Source: Patulibacter brassicae (GTDB lineage Bacteria > Actinomycetota > Thermoleophilia > Solirubrobacterales > Solirubrobacteraceae). Taken from it: a stretch of 64,000 nt of DNA. The notes under the pieces are model-generated. The model did no database searches and was not told the DNA's origin. It worked only from the letters and a program-made list of their open reading frames with translations. A program made the translations under genes and the position numbers. The stretch is taken from assembly GCF_033949425.1 (NCBI RefSeq), contig NZ_JAXAVX010000001.1, positions 124,001 to 188,000 of the forward strand. Reading direction: 5' to 3'. Shown here piece by piece: positions 36,166 to 43,726 of the stretch (position 1 is the first letter of the stretch; each line of letters starts with the position of its first letter).

Positions 36166-36783
36166 GTGAGCAGCGCGGCGCAGCCGGGCGGCGCGATCGA
36201 CCCGCACGAGGTCCTCGGGGTCCCGCCGGGCACCGACGAGGCGGGGGTCACGGCGGCCTACCGCCGGCAGGCCAAGCGCTGGCACCCCGACGCGCGCGGC
36301 GGGGGAGGTCACGACCGGATGGCGCTGCTGAACGCCGCCTACGCGCGCCTGCGCCACGAGCGGCCCGCCTCGGCGGCGCGCGCCACGACGCCGTCCCGGG
36401 CGCCCGATCCGCTCGCCGGGGCGCTGCACCGCACCCTCGGGCCGGAGCTCGGCGCCACGGTCGCCCCCGCCGAGGAGGTGCTGCTCGTCGTGCCGGTCGC
36501 CGTCTGGGCCAGCCCCCAGGCGCTGCTGGCGGTGACCGACCGGCGGCTCCTCTGGCTCCTCGACGACGCCCCGGTCCACCGCGTCCGCGAGCTCGCCCTC
36601 GGCGACGTCCGCGAGGTCGCCGTGCGGCCGCCGCGACCGTGGCGCCGCCACGCGCAGCTCGTGGTCGTGGACCGTCGGGGCCGCCGCACGACGTTCGGCG
36701 AGCTGCCCCTGCTCACCGCCCGCGCGATCGCCCGCCGGGCCGCGCCGCCCGACGACTCGACGGACCGCCGCCCCGCGGACTAG
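36166..36783 (+). CDS. J-domain protein with a C-terminal PH-like domain
   Basis: A 205-residue protein. Residues about 12-65 form a J domain with helix II/III and the HPD motif (AKRWHPDAR), which stimulates a DnaK ATPase. Residues about 95-190 (LLVVPVAVWASPQALLAVTDRRLLWLLDD) resemble a bacterial PH-like domain. The zinc and substrate domains of DnaJ are missing, so this is a specialised co-chaperone; its client is unknown. GAGGAT ends 6 bases before the GTG. The stop codon overlaps the -10-like hexamer of the next small gene. Confidence 0.82.
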   Translation: MSSAAQPGGAIDPHEVLGVPPGTDEAGVTAAYRRQAKRWHPDARGGGGHDRMALLNAAYARLRHERPASAARATTPSRAPDPLAGALHRTLGPELGATVAPAEEVLLVVPVAVWASPQALLAVTDRRLLWLLDDAPVHRVRELALGDVREVAVRPPRPWRRHAQLVVVDRRGRRTTFGELPLLTARAIARRAAPPDDSTDRRPAD

Positions 36784-36797
36784 GATTCGCGCCCGCT

Positions 36798-36884
36798 ATG
36801 GACGACTGGTCGCTCTTCATCAGTGTTCTCCTGGGCGTCGTCACGTTCGCCTACGGGATCAACCTCGCCCTCGGCGCGATCTGA
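36798..36884 (+). CDS. 28-residue single-span membrane peptide
   Basis: A short frame encoding MDDWSLFISVLLGVVTFAYG followed by INLALGAI: an acidic start, then one hydrophobic span. It lies 14 bases after the J-domain gene, has a TAGGAT hexamer (36781-36786) 11 bases before its ATG, and is followed directly by a strong hairpin. Position, composition and terminator support a real small protein, but function is unknown. It may act with the J-domain protein. Confidence 0.6.
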   Translation: MDDWSLFISVLLGVVTFAYGINLALGAI

Positions 36885-36887
36885 GCC

Positions 36888-36921
36888 GGTCCGGCGCGGC
36901 CTCCTGCCGCGCCCAGGGACC
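36888..36921. terminator. Hairpin after the small membrane peptide
   Basis: GGCGCGGC-CTCCT-GCCGCGCC (36893-36913) is a perfect 8-bp stem, extended by GGTCC/GGACC outside. It sits between convergent genes. Confidence 0.6.
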
Positions 36922-36926
36922 GCCGG

Positions 36927-37391
36927 TCAGCCGGCGAGGTCGTCGCGCAGCCGCTCCAGGAGCGCCGGCGTCGACGGCGCGATCGTGCCGCCCGACGCCT
37001 CGATGAGCGCCGCGACCTGCAGGTTCAGCGGCACGCCCGCCTCGCCGGCCTGGCGCAGGTCGCTGCGGACGCCGTAGCACCGCAGTCCCAGGCCGCACGC
37101 GTACCCCACCTCCACGACGGTGCCGCTGTCGGGCTCCTGACCGTCGAGGTGGGCCACGAGCAGCGCGGAGGAGCGGATCGCCTCGGCGTTCCGGCGCCCG
37201 ACCTCCAGCGCGAACGCCCGCTGCCGGCCGGCCGCGGCGGCGGCCTCGAACTCCTCGGCCGTCGACAGCGCCCACGGGTCGACCGGCTCGACGAGCTCCG
37301 CCAGCGCCGGCAGCAGCTCCGTCGCGTACCAGCCGCGCGTCGTCTCCGAGAACCCGAGCGGGGAGGCGACGTAGCAGCGCGGGCGGGGCAT
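36927..37391 (-). CDS. Nucleoside 2-deoxyribosyltransferase-like protein
   Basis: A 154-residue protein of the nucleoside 2-deoxyribosyltransferase/RCL fold. The N-terminal CYVASPLGFSE strand-loop and the central ALLVAHLDGQEPDSGTVVEVGYA motif (nucleophile Glu expected in TxxExGYA) match the family. It may cleave or transfer deoxyribose in nucleotide salvage. TAGGCT (37403-37398, minus strand) ends 6 bases before the ATG (leaderless). Confidence 0.85.
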   Translation of the reverse strand: MPRPRCYVASPLGFSETTRGWYATELLPALAELVEPVDPWALSTAEEFEAAAAAGRQRAFALEVGRRNAEAIRSSALLVAHLDGQEPDSGTVVEVGYACGLGLRCYGVRSDLRQAGEAGVPLNLQVAALIEASGGTIAPSTPALLERLRDDLAG

Positions 37392-37512
37392 CGTCCGAGC
37401 CTAGCCTCCCGGGCGTCCGGCGCCGCGCCGCCGCGCCTCGGCCGGCCTCCTCCGGCGCACCCGCGCCCTCGACCCGTCGCGGTCGGGCGCGCTAGGCTCG
37501 CGACCACGGCAT

Positions 37513-37527
37513 CGAACATGGTGTTCG
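37513..37527 (+). promoter_or_regulatory. 15-bp palindrome, copy 1 (candidate operator)
   Basis: CGAACA-TGG-TGTTCG, perfect 6-bp arms. It lies 15-29 bases downstream of a TAGGCT hexamer (37493-37498), so it would sit in the early transcribed region of the lipocalin-like gene. The same 15-mer occurs at 43712 and, with one central change, at 56842. Confidence 0.6.
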
Positions 37528-37603
37528 GTCGCGCTGTCCAGCGACCTCCGTGCTCGTGCCGGCGACGGCGTCGCGCCGCCGCGACCACGACCGAAGGACG
37601 ACG

Positions 37604-38500
37604 ATGAGCACCACCGCAGCCGAAGGCACCGACTGGGGGCCGCTGAGCGCGCCGGCGAGGACGGACCACCCGGGCGTCGACACGCCCTGGCGCGACAACA
37701 TCTTCATCTGCCTCTGGGACCCGGAGCGGGACGTCTCGGCGATCCTCCACACCTCCTCCTCGCCGAACGCCCAGGGCCGTCGCACGCGGTTCAGCGCGCG
37801 GCGCGGCCACACCGCCGTCGAGGTCATCGAGGAGCCCGAGCCGGGCACCTGGTCCACGCCCTCGATCCAGGTCGACGGCGGGCCGACCTTCGCGGTGTCC
37901 TCGCCGGAGCTCGCAGCCGAGCTCACGACGACGCCGCTCTTCGCGCTCGGCGACTTCACCGGCGACCAGGCGCCGGAGGCCTTCTCCGCCGACACCTCCG
38001 CGCCGATCGCGCACTACCAGCGCGCCGCGCGCGTCCGCGGGCGGATCGTCGTCGCGGGCGAGGAGGTGGAGATCGACGGCCTCGGGTTCCGCGACCGCAC
38101 GTGGGGCTTCCGCGACGAGTCGGCGAACCTCAGCGAGTACTACGGGCACATGTGGGTGTTCCCGGAGTTCGCGCTCAACGCGATGAAGCTCCGCGGCACC
38201 GACGGCCGCGAGATGACGCTCGGCTTCTACCTCGACGCGGACCGGGCGGTCCCCGCGAAGGAGATGTCGATCGTGCGCGACGCCGCCGGGCTCCTCGCCT
38301 CGTGCCGGGTCGAGCTCGTCGACGGCCGCGTCCTCGACGTCGAGGCGACGAAGCGCCACGGGACGTTCTGGTGCCCGATGGGCTGGACCCGTCCGGGCCC
38401 GGTCCTCTCGGCGTACGACGAGATCGGCGCCCTGCGCACCCAGGACGGCGTCGAGGGCTACGGCCTGACCGAGCAGGGGATGGTGCGCCGCATCGGGTGA
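37604..38500 (+). CDS. AttH/CrtC-lipocalin-like (DUF7064-type) protein
   Basis: A 298-residue soluble protein. The GLGFRDRTWGFRDE motif and surrounding beta-rich sequence are those of DUF7064/7065 proteins, which share the AttH/CrtC beta-barrel fold and are often found with acyl-CoA dehydrogenases and AveC-like proteins in actinobacterial lipid or steroid gene sets. Function is unknown; hydrophobic ligand binding or hydration is plausible. GAAGGA lies 7 bases upstream of the ATG. An upstream frame (ATG at 37518 inside the palindrome, 29 codons, MVFGRAVQ...) ends in TGA overlapping this start, which could couple translation. Confidence 0.75.
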   Translation: MSTTAAEGTDWGPLSAPARTDHPGVDTPWRDNIFICLWDPERDVSAILHTSSSPNAQGRRTRFSARRGHTAVEVIEEPEPGTWSTPSIQVDGGPTFAVSSPELAAELTTTPLFALGDFTGDQAPEAFSADTSAPIAHYQRAARVRGRIVVAGEEVEIDGLGFRDRTWGFRDESANLSEYYGHMWVFPEFALNAMKLRGTDGREMTLGFYLDADRAVPAKEMSIVRDAAGLLASCRVELVDGRVLDVEATKRHGTFWCPMGWTRPGPVLSAYDEIGALRTQDGVEGYGLTEQGMVRRIG

Positions 38501-38562
38501 CGCCGGGCGGGACCCGCCGCGCCCGGCGGCGTCGCGGGCCCCGCCGGGTAGCCTCCGCAGCC

Positions 38563-39270
38563 GTGCCCGAGCCCGAGCCCGCAGCGCACCCCGAGCCGAC
38601 GGTCGTCCCGCCGGGCCCGGGCGCCGACCCCTCGCGCACCGCCGCCGCGCAGGGCGTCCCGACGTCGATCGGCGACGCCGTCGGCGGGCCGCTCGGGATC
38701 GCCGAGTCGGCGCTGCCGGCCGCGGTCTTCGTCGCGGCGTACACGATCTCCGGCCAGGACACGACGGCGGCGGCGATCGTCGCGGTCGGCCTGGGCGTCG
38801 TCCTGACGATCGCCCGGATCGTGCGCGGGCAGACGCTGCAGTTCGCGATCTCGGGGCTGATCGGGATCGCCCTGGCGGGGTTCATCGTCTCCCGGACCGG
38901 GCGGGCGGAGGACTTCTTCCTCCCGGGACTCCTGGCGAACGTCGGCTACGCGGCGGCGTACCTCGTGTCGATCCTCGTGCGCTGGCCGCTCATCGGCGTC
39001 CTGGTGGCGCTCATGACCCAGCAGGACTCGAGCTGGCGTCGCGACCCGGAACGGGTCCGGGTCTTCACCCAGGCCTCGTGGATCTGGGTCGGGCTCTTCC
39101 TGCTGCGCCTCGCCGTCCAGCTGCCGATGTACCTCGCGGGCGCGCTCGTCGCCCTCGGCGTGGCGCGGGTGGCGATGGGCATCCCGCTCTTCGCGCTGGG
39201 GCTCTGGCTCACCTGGCTGCTCGTCCGCCGGGTCCCGAACCTCCAGGGCCCGGCTCCGGGCGCCGCCTGA
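38563..39270 (+). CDS. DUF3159 family membrane protein
   Basis: A 235-residue integral membrane protein with about five or six segments between residues 40 and 225. Its pattern (VFVAAYTISGQDTTAAAIVA, ISGLIGIALAGFIV, DFFLPGLLANVGYAAAYLVS, WPLIGVLVALM) matches DUF3159, a family common in actinobacteria and of unknown function. The N-terminal ~35 residues are Pro-rich and disordered. TAGCCT ends 8 bases before the GTG. Confidence 0.85.
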   Translation: MPEPEPAAHPEPTVVPPGPGADPSRTAAAQGVPTSIGDAVGGPLGIAESALPAAVFVAAYTISGQDTTAAAIVAVGLGVVLTIARIVRGQTLQFAISGLIGIALAGFIVSRTGRAEDFFLPGLLANVGYAAAYLVSILVRWPLIGVLVALMTQQDSSWRRDPERVRVFTQASWIWVGLFLLRLAVQLPMYLAGALVALGVARVAMGIPLFALGLWLTWLLVRRVPNLQGPAPGAA

Positions 39271-39285
39271 GGCGCGCGCGCCTCA
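39268..39285. terminator. Palindrome containing both convergent stop codons
   Basis: TGAGGCGCG-CGCGCCTCA is a perfect 18-bp palindrome whose first three bases are the DUF3159 stop and whose last three are the topoisomerase stop on the other strand. It may act as a compact bidirectional terminator. Confidence 0.45.
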
Positions 39286-40329
39286 GTCGCCGAGGCGCGC
39301 GAGGGCGGGGGAGTCCTCGCCCTCGTCGCGGAGCAGATCGCGGACGGCGTCCTCCAGCGCGATGCGCCCCTCCGGGTCGACGAAGGCCTCGGGACCGCCG
39401 AGCTCCTCGACCCGCGCCCCGATCGTCCAGCCGCTCTCATAGCGATCGAAGACGCGGGGGTCGACGTAGGACGCGCGCGCGACCGCGGGGGTGTTGCCCA
39501 GGAAGAAGGCGACCTCCTTCACCGTGTCGCTGATCGCGCGCCGCCGCGCCGTGCGCGAGCGCGCCTCGTCCTTCATGGCGACGCCGAGCGCGGCGAGGAC
39601 CGTGCCGTTCCACGTGCGGAAGTCCTTCGCGGTGCAGTCCCCGGCGTGCTCGTGGAGGTACTCGTTGACCTCCTCGGGCCGCACCGGCACCCACCGGCGA
39701 CCGTCGCGGTAGGCCAGCAGCCGATCGCCGCCGGTGCGCCGGCGCTTCATCCGGCCGACCGCGTCGTGGACCTCGTCGTCGGCGATGACCTGCAGCCGCC
39801 GCACCCCGCCCTTGGCGGCGTAGTCGAAGACGAGCTCGTCGTCCTCGAGCACGACGTGGCGCTGCTCCAGCGTCGCGACGCCGTAGGTCTCGTGCTCCTC
39901 GGCCGCCTGGTCGGAGCCGATCCGGAAGAACCCGAGGTCCAGCAGGCGCACGGCGCACGCGAGCGCGCGCTCGCGCGGGACGTCGTCCAGGCGGAGGTGC
40001 TCGAGCAGCGTGGCGCGCAGCCGGGGGAGACCGGCGGCGAACTCGAGCATCCGGTCGAACTTCTCGCGGTCACGCCGGGTCCGCCACGCCTCGTGGTAGC
40101 GGTACTGCCGGCGACCGGCGGCGTCGGTGCCGACGGCCTGGAGGTGCCCGCGCGGATCGGGGCAGATCCAGACGTCCTTCCAGGCGGGCGGCAGGACGAG
40201 CTGCTCGATCCGCTCGAGGGTCTCGGGGTCGGTGATCCGCTCGCCGTCGGCGTCGCGGTAGAAGAAGCCGCGCCCGGCGCCGATCCGCCGGATCCCAGGG
40301 CCTGAGGGGTCGCTCCGTCGCAGCCGCAC
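39283..40329 (-). CDS. DNA topoisomerase IB (poxvirus type)
   Basis: A 348-residue type IB topoisomerase that relaxes supercoils through a 3'-phosphotyrosine. The N-terminal domain (GFFYRDADGERI, LVLPPAWKDVWICPDPRGHLQA) and the catalytic domain (RIGSDQAAEEHETYGVATL, AKDFRTWNGTVLAA, nucleophile Tyr in ASYVDPRVFDRYESG region) match bacterial poxvirus-like enzymes. Such enzymes are sporadic in actinobacteria and may be linked to repair. The GTG start has TAGCAG ending 6 bases upstream. Confidence 0.93.
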   Translation of the reverse strand: MRLRRSDPSGPGIRRIGAGRGFFYRDADGERITDPETLERIEQLVLPPAWKDVWICPDPRGHLQAVGTDAAGRRQYRYHEAWRTRRDREKFDRMLEFAAGLPRLRATLLEHLRLDDVPRERALACAVRLLDLGFFRIGSDQAAEEHETYGVATLEQRHVVLEDDELVFDYAAKGGVRRLQVIADDEVHDAVGRMKRRRTGGDRLLAYRDGRRWVPVRPEEVNEYLHEHAGDCTAKDFRTWNGTVLAALGVAMKDEARSRTARRRAISDTVKEVAFFLGNTPAVARASYVDPRVFDRYESGWTIGARVEELGGPEAFVDPEGRIALEDAVRDLLRDEGEDSPALARLGD

Positions 40330-40447
40330 CTGGCGCTGCTACCCCGTCGTCGCGGCGCCGACGCGCCAGGCCGAGCGGCGGGGTGCCAGACCGGGCGGTT
40401 GCAGGGGGAAGGAGACGCGACGCGCGCGCCGACGGCCCTGCTACGGT

Positions 40448-40588
40448 GCTCCGAGCCGAATCGCCGGGGGAGTGTCCCGGCGAGCGGGGGATCCACTGCG
40501 TCGCGAGGTGCGACGCTGGGGCAAATCCACGTCGTTGGAGGCGCTGCTCTTTCTGCGCCAGCCCGTCAGCTAACCCCGTAGGCCGACG
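40448..40588 (+). ncRNA. ydaO/yuaA-type c-di-AMP riboswitch
   Basis: A 275-bp gap before the NlpC/P60 gene carries the conserved blocks of the ydaO aptamer: CGAGCGGGGGATCCA, GGGGCAAATCC and CAGCTAACCCCGTAGGC, in order and with the usual spacing. A TACGGT -10-like hexamer (40442-40447) lies just upstream. In actinobacteria this class commonly controls cell-wall hydrolases and resuscitation factors; c-di-AMP normally turns expression off. The 3' part before the gene start contains AGAGAG. Boundaries are approximate. Confidence 0.9.
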
Positions 40589-40604
40589 AAAGAGAGCAGC
40601 AGAC

Positions 40605-41423
40605 GTGCACGTCCTCACCCGCGCCGGCGTCCTCGCCGGGCTCCTGTCCCTGGCGATCGCCGCCCCAGCCGCCGCCCAGTCGGCCTCCGGCGGTGTCGGC
40701 ACCGGCACGACGACGACCCCGCCGGCCGGCGCCACGGACGGCACCGGCAGCACCGACGACGGGACGAGCGCCGCGGGAACGACCGGCGCGGTCTCCCAGA
40801 CGGCGCCGGTGAAGCTCACCCGCTCCCAGACGAAGAGCGTCCAGCGCCGCGTGAAGGTCCGGGCCGACGGGCAGCTCGGCTCGCGGACCCGCTCCGCGCT
40901 CAAGCGCTACCAGCGCAAGAAGCGGCTGAACCGCACCGGTCGCCCGAACCTCGAGACGCTGAAGGCGATGCGCCTCGGCTTCGCGAAGAAGATCGAGCGC
41001 AAGCTCACCGTCCACAGCGCGACCACGACGGACGGCTCCGCGACGCCCGCCCCCGCCGGCGACCTGTCCGCGGCGATCGCCGCCGCGCGCGAGGCGATCG
41101 GCACGCCGTACGTCTCCGGCGGCAACACGACCAGCGGCTTCGACTGCTCGGGCCTCACGGTCTGGGCCTTCAAGCGCGCCGGCATCTCGCTGCCCCGCAC
41201 GAGCTTCGACCAGTACAAGCAGGGCGTCGCCGTCGACCGGGCGAGCATCCAGCCCGGCGATCTCGTCTTCTTCGACAGCGCCGGCTCGGGCGCCTCGCAC
41301 GTCGGCATCGCCACGAGCGCGACGACGGCGATCTCCGCCACGACGAAGGGCGTCATGGAGCACTCGTTCGCGAGCGGCTACTGGGACGACCACTACGTCG
41401 GCGCCCGGCGCGTGACCGGCTGA
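40605..41423 (+). CDS. Secreted NlpC/P60 peptidoglycan endopeptidase
   Basis: A 272-residue exported wall hydrolase. A signal peptide (cleavage near APAAAQS) is followed by a Thr/Gly-rich linker, a PGBD-like peptidoglycan-binding segment (about 65-115; VKVRADGQLGSRTRSALKRY) and an NlpC/P60 domain with Cys181 in GFDCSGLTVWAFKRAG and His in ASHVGIA. It should cut D-Glu-DAP bonds of stem peptides. The GTG start fits the signal peptide, and the riboswitch directly upstream implies c-di-AMP control. Confidence 0.93.
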   Translation: MHVLTRAGVLAGLLSLAIAAPAAAQSASGGVGTGTTTTPPAGATDGTGSTDDGTSAAGTTGAVSQTAPVKLTRSQTKSVQRRVKVRADGQLGSRTRSALKRYQRKKRLNRTGRPNLETLKAMRLGFAKKIERKLTVHSATTTDGSATPAPAGDLSAAIAAAREAIGTPYVSGGNTTSGFDCSGLTVWAFKRAGISLPRTSFDQYKQGVAVDRASIQPGDLVFFDSAGSGASHVGIATSATTAISATTKGVMEHSFASGYWDDHYVGARRVTG

Positions 41424-41428
41424 CCCCC

Positions 41429-41450
41429 GGCGGCGCGAGCGCGCGCCGCC
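41429..41450 (+). terminator. First terminator hairpin after the wall hydrolase
   Basis: GGCGGCGCG-AGCG-CGCGCCGCC, a perfect 9-bp stem starting six bases after the stop codon. Confidence 0.6.
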
Positions 41451-41493
41451 ATCGACTCCTCGCGACCGGCCCGTGCCGGATCGCGCCCGCCGC

Positions 41494-41514
41494 GGGCCGC
41501 CCATCGGGCGGCCC
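41494..41514 (+). terminator. Second terminator hairpin after the wall hydrolase
   Basis: GGGCCGCCC-ATC-GGGCGGCCC, a perfect 9-bp stem with a 3-base loop. Tandem hairpins without U-tracts recur after other genes in this window. Confidence 0.55.
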
Positions 41515-41593
41515 GTCGTCGTGGGCGGAACGCCGGGCGAGGGCCCCGTCCTACCGCCGGTCGGGTTCGGTGGAGCCGTGGTTGCGGGTGCGC

Positions 41594-41620
41594 TACCCTG
41601 GGTATTGACTGACCAGTCAA
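41594..41620 (+). promoter_or_regulatory. Promoter and palindromic operator of the acyl-CoA dehydrogenase gene
   Basis: A TACCCT hexamer (41594-41599) is followed at once by TTGACTG-AC-CAGTCAA (41605-41620), a perfect 7-bp inverted repeat of the kind bound by TetR-family fatty-acid repressors. It would cover the transcription start, so bound repressor should block initiation, with acyl-CoA as likely inducer. Confidence 0.7.
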
Positions 41621-41645
41621 TCCACCTCCTCGGAGACCTGAAGCC

Positions 41646-43589
41646 ATGACCAACGCCCCGACCAGCGAAGAGTCCCGCAAGTTCGTCGAGGAGGCGCGCG
41701 AGCAGGACTGGAAGCTCCCGTCCTTCGGCAAGGAGCTGTACCTCGGCGACTTCCGCCTCGACCTGATCCACCCGCTGCCCGTCGAGGACCCGGAGGCCGA
41801 GGCCGCCGGCGCGAAGTTCCTCGCCGAGTTCCGCGAGTTCCTCGAGACGAAGGTCGACCCGCTCCAGATCGAGCGCGACGCGAAGATCCCGGACGAGGTC
41901 ATCCAGGGCCTGAAGGACCTCGGCGCGTTCGGCATCAAGATCCCGAAGAAGTACGGCGGTCTCGGCCACTCGCGCATGACCTACGGCCGCGCCATGTCGA
42001 TGGCCGGCACCTACCACGGCGCCCTCGGCGCCCTGCTCTCGGCCCACCAGTCGATCGGCGTCGCCGAGCCGCTCGTCATCGCCGGCACCGAGGAGCAGAA
42101 GCAGAAGTGGCTCCCGAAGGTCGCCAAGGACCACATCTCGGCCTTCCTGCTCACCGAGCCCGACGTCGGCTCGGACCCCGCCCGCCTGCAGTGCTCGGCC
42201 GTGCCCACCGAGGACGGCTCCGGCTACATCCTCAACGGCCGCAAGCTCTGGGCGACGAACGGCGCGATCGCCGACATCGTCGTGATCATGGCGCGCATCC
42301 CGAAGAGCGAGGGCCGCCGCGGGGGCGTCTCGGCGTTCGTCCTGGACTACCACTCCGAGGGCGTCTCGGTCGAGCACCGCAACCAGTTCATGGGCCTCCG
42401 GGGCATCGAGAACTCGGTCACGCGGCTCGAGAACGTCTTCGTGCCGAAGGAGAACCTCATCGGCGGCGAGGGCGAGGGCCTGAAGATCGCCTTCCAGACG
42501 CTGAACACCGGCCGCCTCTCGCTGCCGGCCATCTGCGCCGGCGCGACGAAGTGGGCCTCCCGCGTCGTCCGCGACTTCGGGACGGAGCGCGCCCAGTGGG
42601 GCAAGCCGGTCGGCCAGCACGACGAGGTCGCCTCGAAGATCGCGAACATCCACGCGACGGCGTTCGGCATCGAGGCCGTCGTCGAGGTCGCCACCCGCCT
42701 GGCGCACACGAAGCGCTCCGACATCCGGATCGAGGCCGCGGTCGCGAAGCTCGTCGGCTCCGAGCTCGCCTGGAAGGCGATCGACGACGCCGTGCAGGTC
42801 CGCGGTGGCCGCGGCTACGAGACCGCCGAGTCGCTGGCCGCCCGTGGCGAGCGCGCCGTCCCGATGGAGCGGACGCTGCGCGACATGCGCATCAACCGCA
42901 TCTTCGAGGGCTCGACGGAGATCATGCACCTGCAGATCGCTCGCGAGGCCATCGACCAGCACCTGCAGATCGCCGGCGAGCTCATCGAGGGCGACGGCGG
43001 TCCGGCCGAGAAGGCGAAGCTCGCGGCGAAGGCCGGCGGCTTCTACGCGAAGTGGTTCCCGCAGCTCACCGTCGGCGACGGTCAGAACCCGCGCAGCTAC
43101 GACGAGTTCGGCGAGCTCGCGACGCACCTGCGGTTCGTCGAGCGCAACGCCCGCAAGCTCGCCCGCGTGACGTTCTACGCGATGGGCAAGAACGGCGCGA
43201 AGCTCGTGGACCGCACCGCGATCCTCGGCCGCATCGTCGACATCGGCGCCGAGCTCTTCTCGATCTCCAGCGCCGTCGTCTACGCCGAGCACCTGAAGAA
43301 GCAGCGCCCGCAGGACGCGGCGGCGATCGAGGAGCTCGCCGACGCGTTCTCCCAGCAGTGCCGCCGCCGCGCGAAGGCGCTGTTCGCGGAGCTCAAGGAC
43401 AACGACGACGACCAGACCCGCAAGGTCGCCAAGGGCGCCCTCGAGGGCCGCTACTCCTTCATCGAGGAGGGCGTGATCGCCGCGGACCCGGAGACCCCGC
43501 TCTTCGGCGACCCGGAGAACTACCGCCAGCCCGAGGTCGACGTCGAGAAGACGGCGAAGCTCGGCCAGGGCCAGGCCGTCGAGGCCTGA
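41646..43589 (+). CDS. Acyl-CoA dehydrogenase (long-chain type with C-terminal extension)
   Basis: A 647-residue FAD enzyme for the first step of beta-oxidation. The N-terminal and middle domains (LGAFGIKIPKKYGGLG, FLLTEPDVGSDPARL) and the C-terminal helical domain (VQVRGGRGYETAESLAARG, MRINRIFEGSTEIMHLQIAREA) are intact. The EG in FEGSTEI marks the catalytic Glu position of most members. About 190 further residues at the C-terminus resemble the extension of very-long-chain enzymes. GGAGACCTGAAGCC precedes the ATG. The palindromic operator suggests TetR control by fatty acyl-CoA. Confidence 0.94.
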   Translation: MTNAPTSEESRKFVEEAREQDWKLPSFGKELYLGDFRLDLIHPLPVEDPEAEAAGAKFLAEFREFLETKVDPLQIERDAKIPDEVIQGLKDLGAFGIKIPKKYGGLGHSRMTYGRAMSMAGTYHGALGALLSAHQSIGVAEPLVIAGTEEQKQKWLPKVAKDHISAFLLTEPDVGSDPARLQCSAVPTEDGSGYILNGRKLWATNGAIADIVVIMARIPKSEGRRGGVSAFVLDYHSEGVSVEHRNQFMGLRGIENSVTRLENVFVPKENLIGGEGEGLKIAFQTLNTGRLSLPAICAGATKWASRVVRDFGTERAQWGKPVGQHDEVASKIANIHATAFGIEAVVEVATRLAHTKRSDIRIEAAVAKLVGSELAWKAIDDAVQVRGGRGYETAESLAARGERAVPMERTLRDMRINRIFEGSTEIMHLQIAREAIDQHLQIAGELIEGDGGPAEKAKLAAKAGGFYAKWFPQLTVGDGQNPRSYDEFGELATHLRFVERNARKLARVTFYAMGKNGAKLVDRTAILGRIVDIGAELFSISSAVVYAEHLKKQRPQDAAAIEELADAFSQQCRRRAKALFAELKDNDDDQTRKVAKGALEGRYSFIEEGVIAADPETPLFGDPENYRQPEVDVEKTAKLGQGQAVEA

Positions 43590-43604
43590 GCCACCGCTCG
43601 CCCG

Positions 43605-43628
43605 CGTCGCCGGCGTCCGCCGGCGACG
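43605..43628 (+). terminator. Terminator hairpin after the acyl-CoA dehydrogenase
   Basis: CGTCGCCGGC-GTCC-GCCGGCGACG, a perfect 10-bp stem 16 bases after the stop. A second hairpin, ACGGCGCCC-TCCG-GGGCGCCGT (43656-43677), follows it. Confidence 0.65.
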
Positions 43629-43655
43629 CGCCGGACGGCTCGACCGTCCGCCCGC

Positions 43656-43677
43656 ACGGCGCCCTCCGGGGCGCCGT
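43656..43677 (+). terminator. Second hairpin of the tandem pair
   Basis: Perfect 9-bp stem with a TCCG loop, 27 bases after the first and just before the next promoter. Confidence 0.5.
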
Positions 43678-43711
43678 CGTCGTTCCGCGCCGACGACCCG
43701 GGGCTACACTC

Positions 43712-43726
43712 CGAACATGGTGTTCG
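43712..43726 (+). promoter_or_regulatory. 15-bp palindrome, copy 2 (candidate operator)
   Basis: CGAACA-TGG-TGTTCG, identical to the copy at 37513. It follows directly on a TACACT -10-like hexamer (43705-43710) and contains the ATG (43717) of the next gene, so it would span the start of a leaderless transcript. Confidence 0.6.

Noticed and set aside
37513..37527. The 15-bp palindrome as a LexA box
   Set aside because: LexA sites of this group need GAAC-N4-GTTC; here the spacing is five bases, and the downstream genes are not SOS genes. The recA site in this window has the correct spacing.
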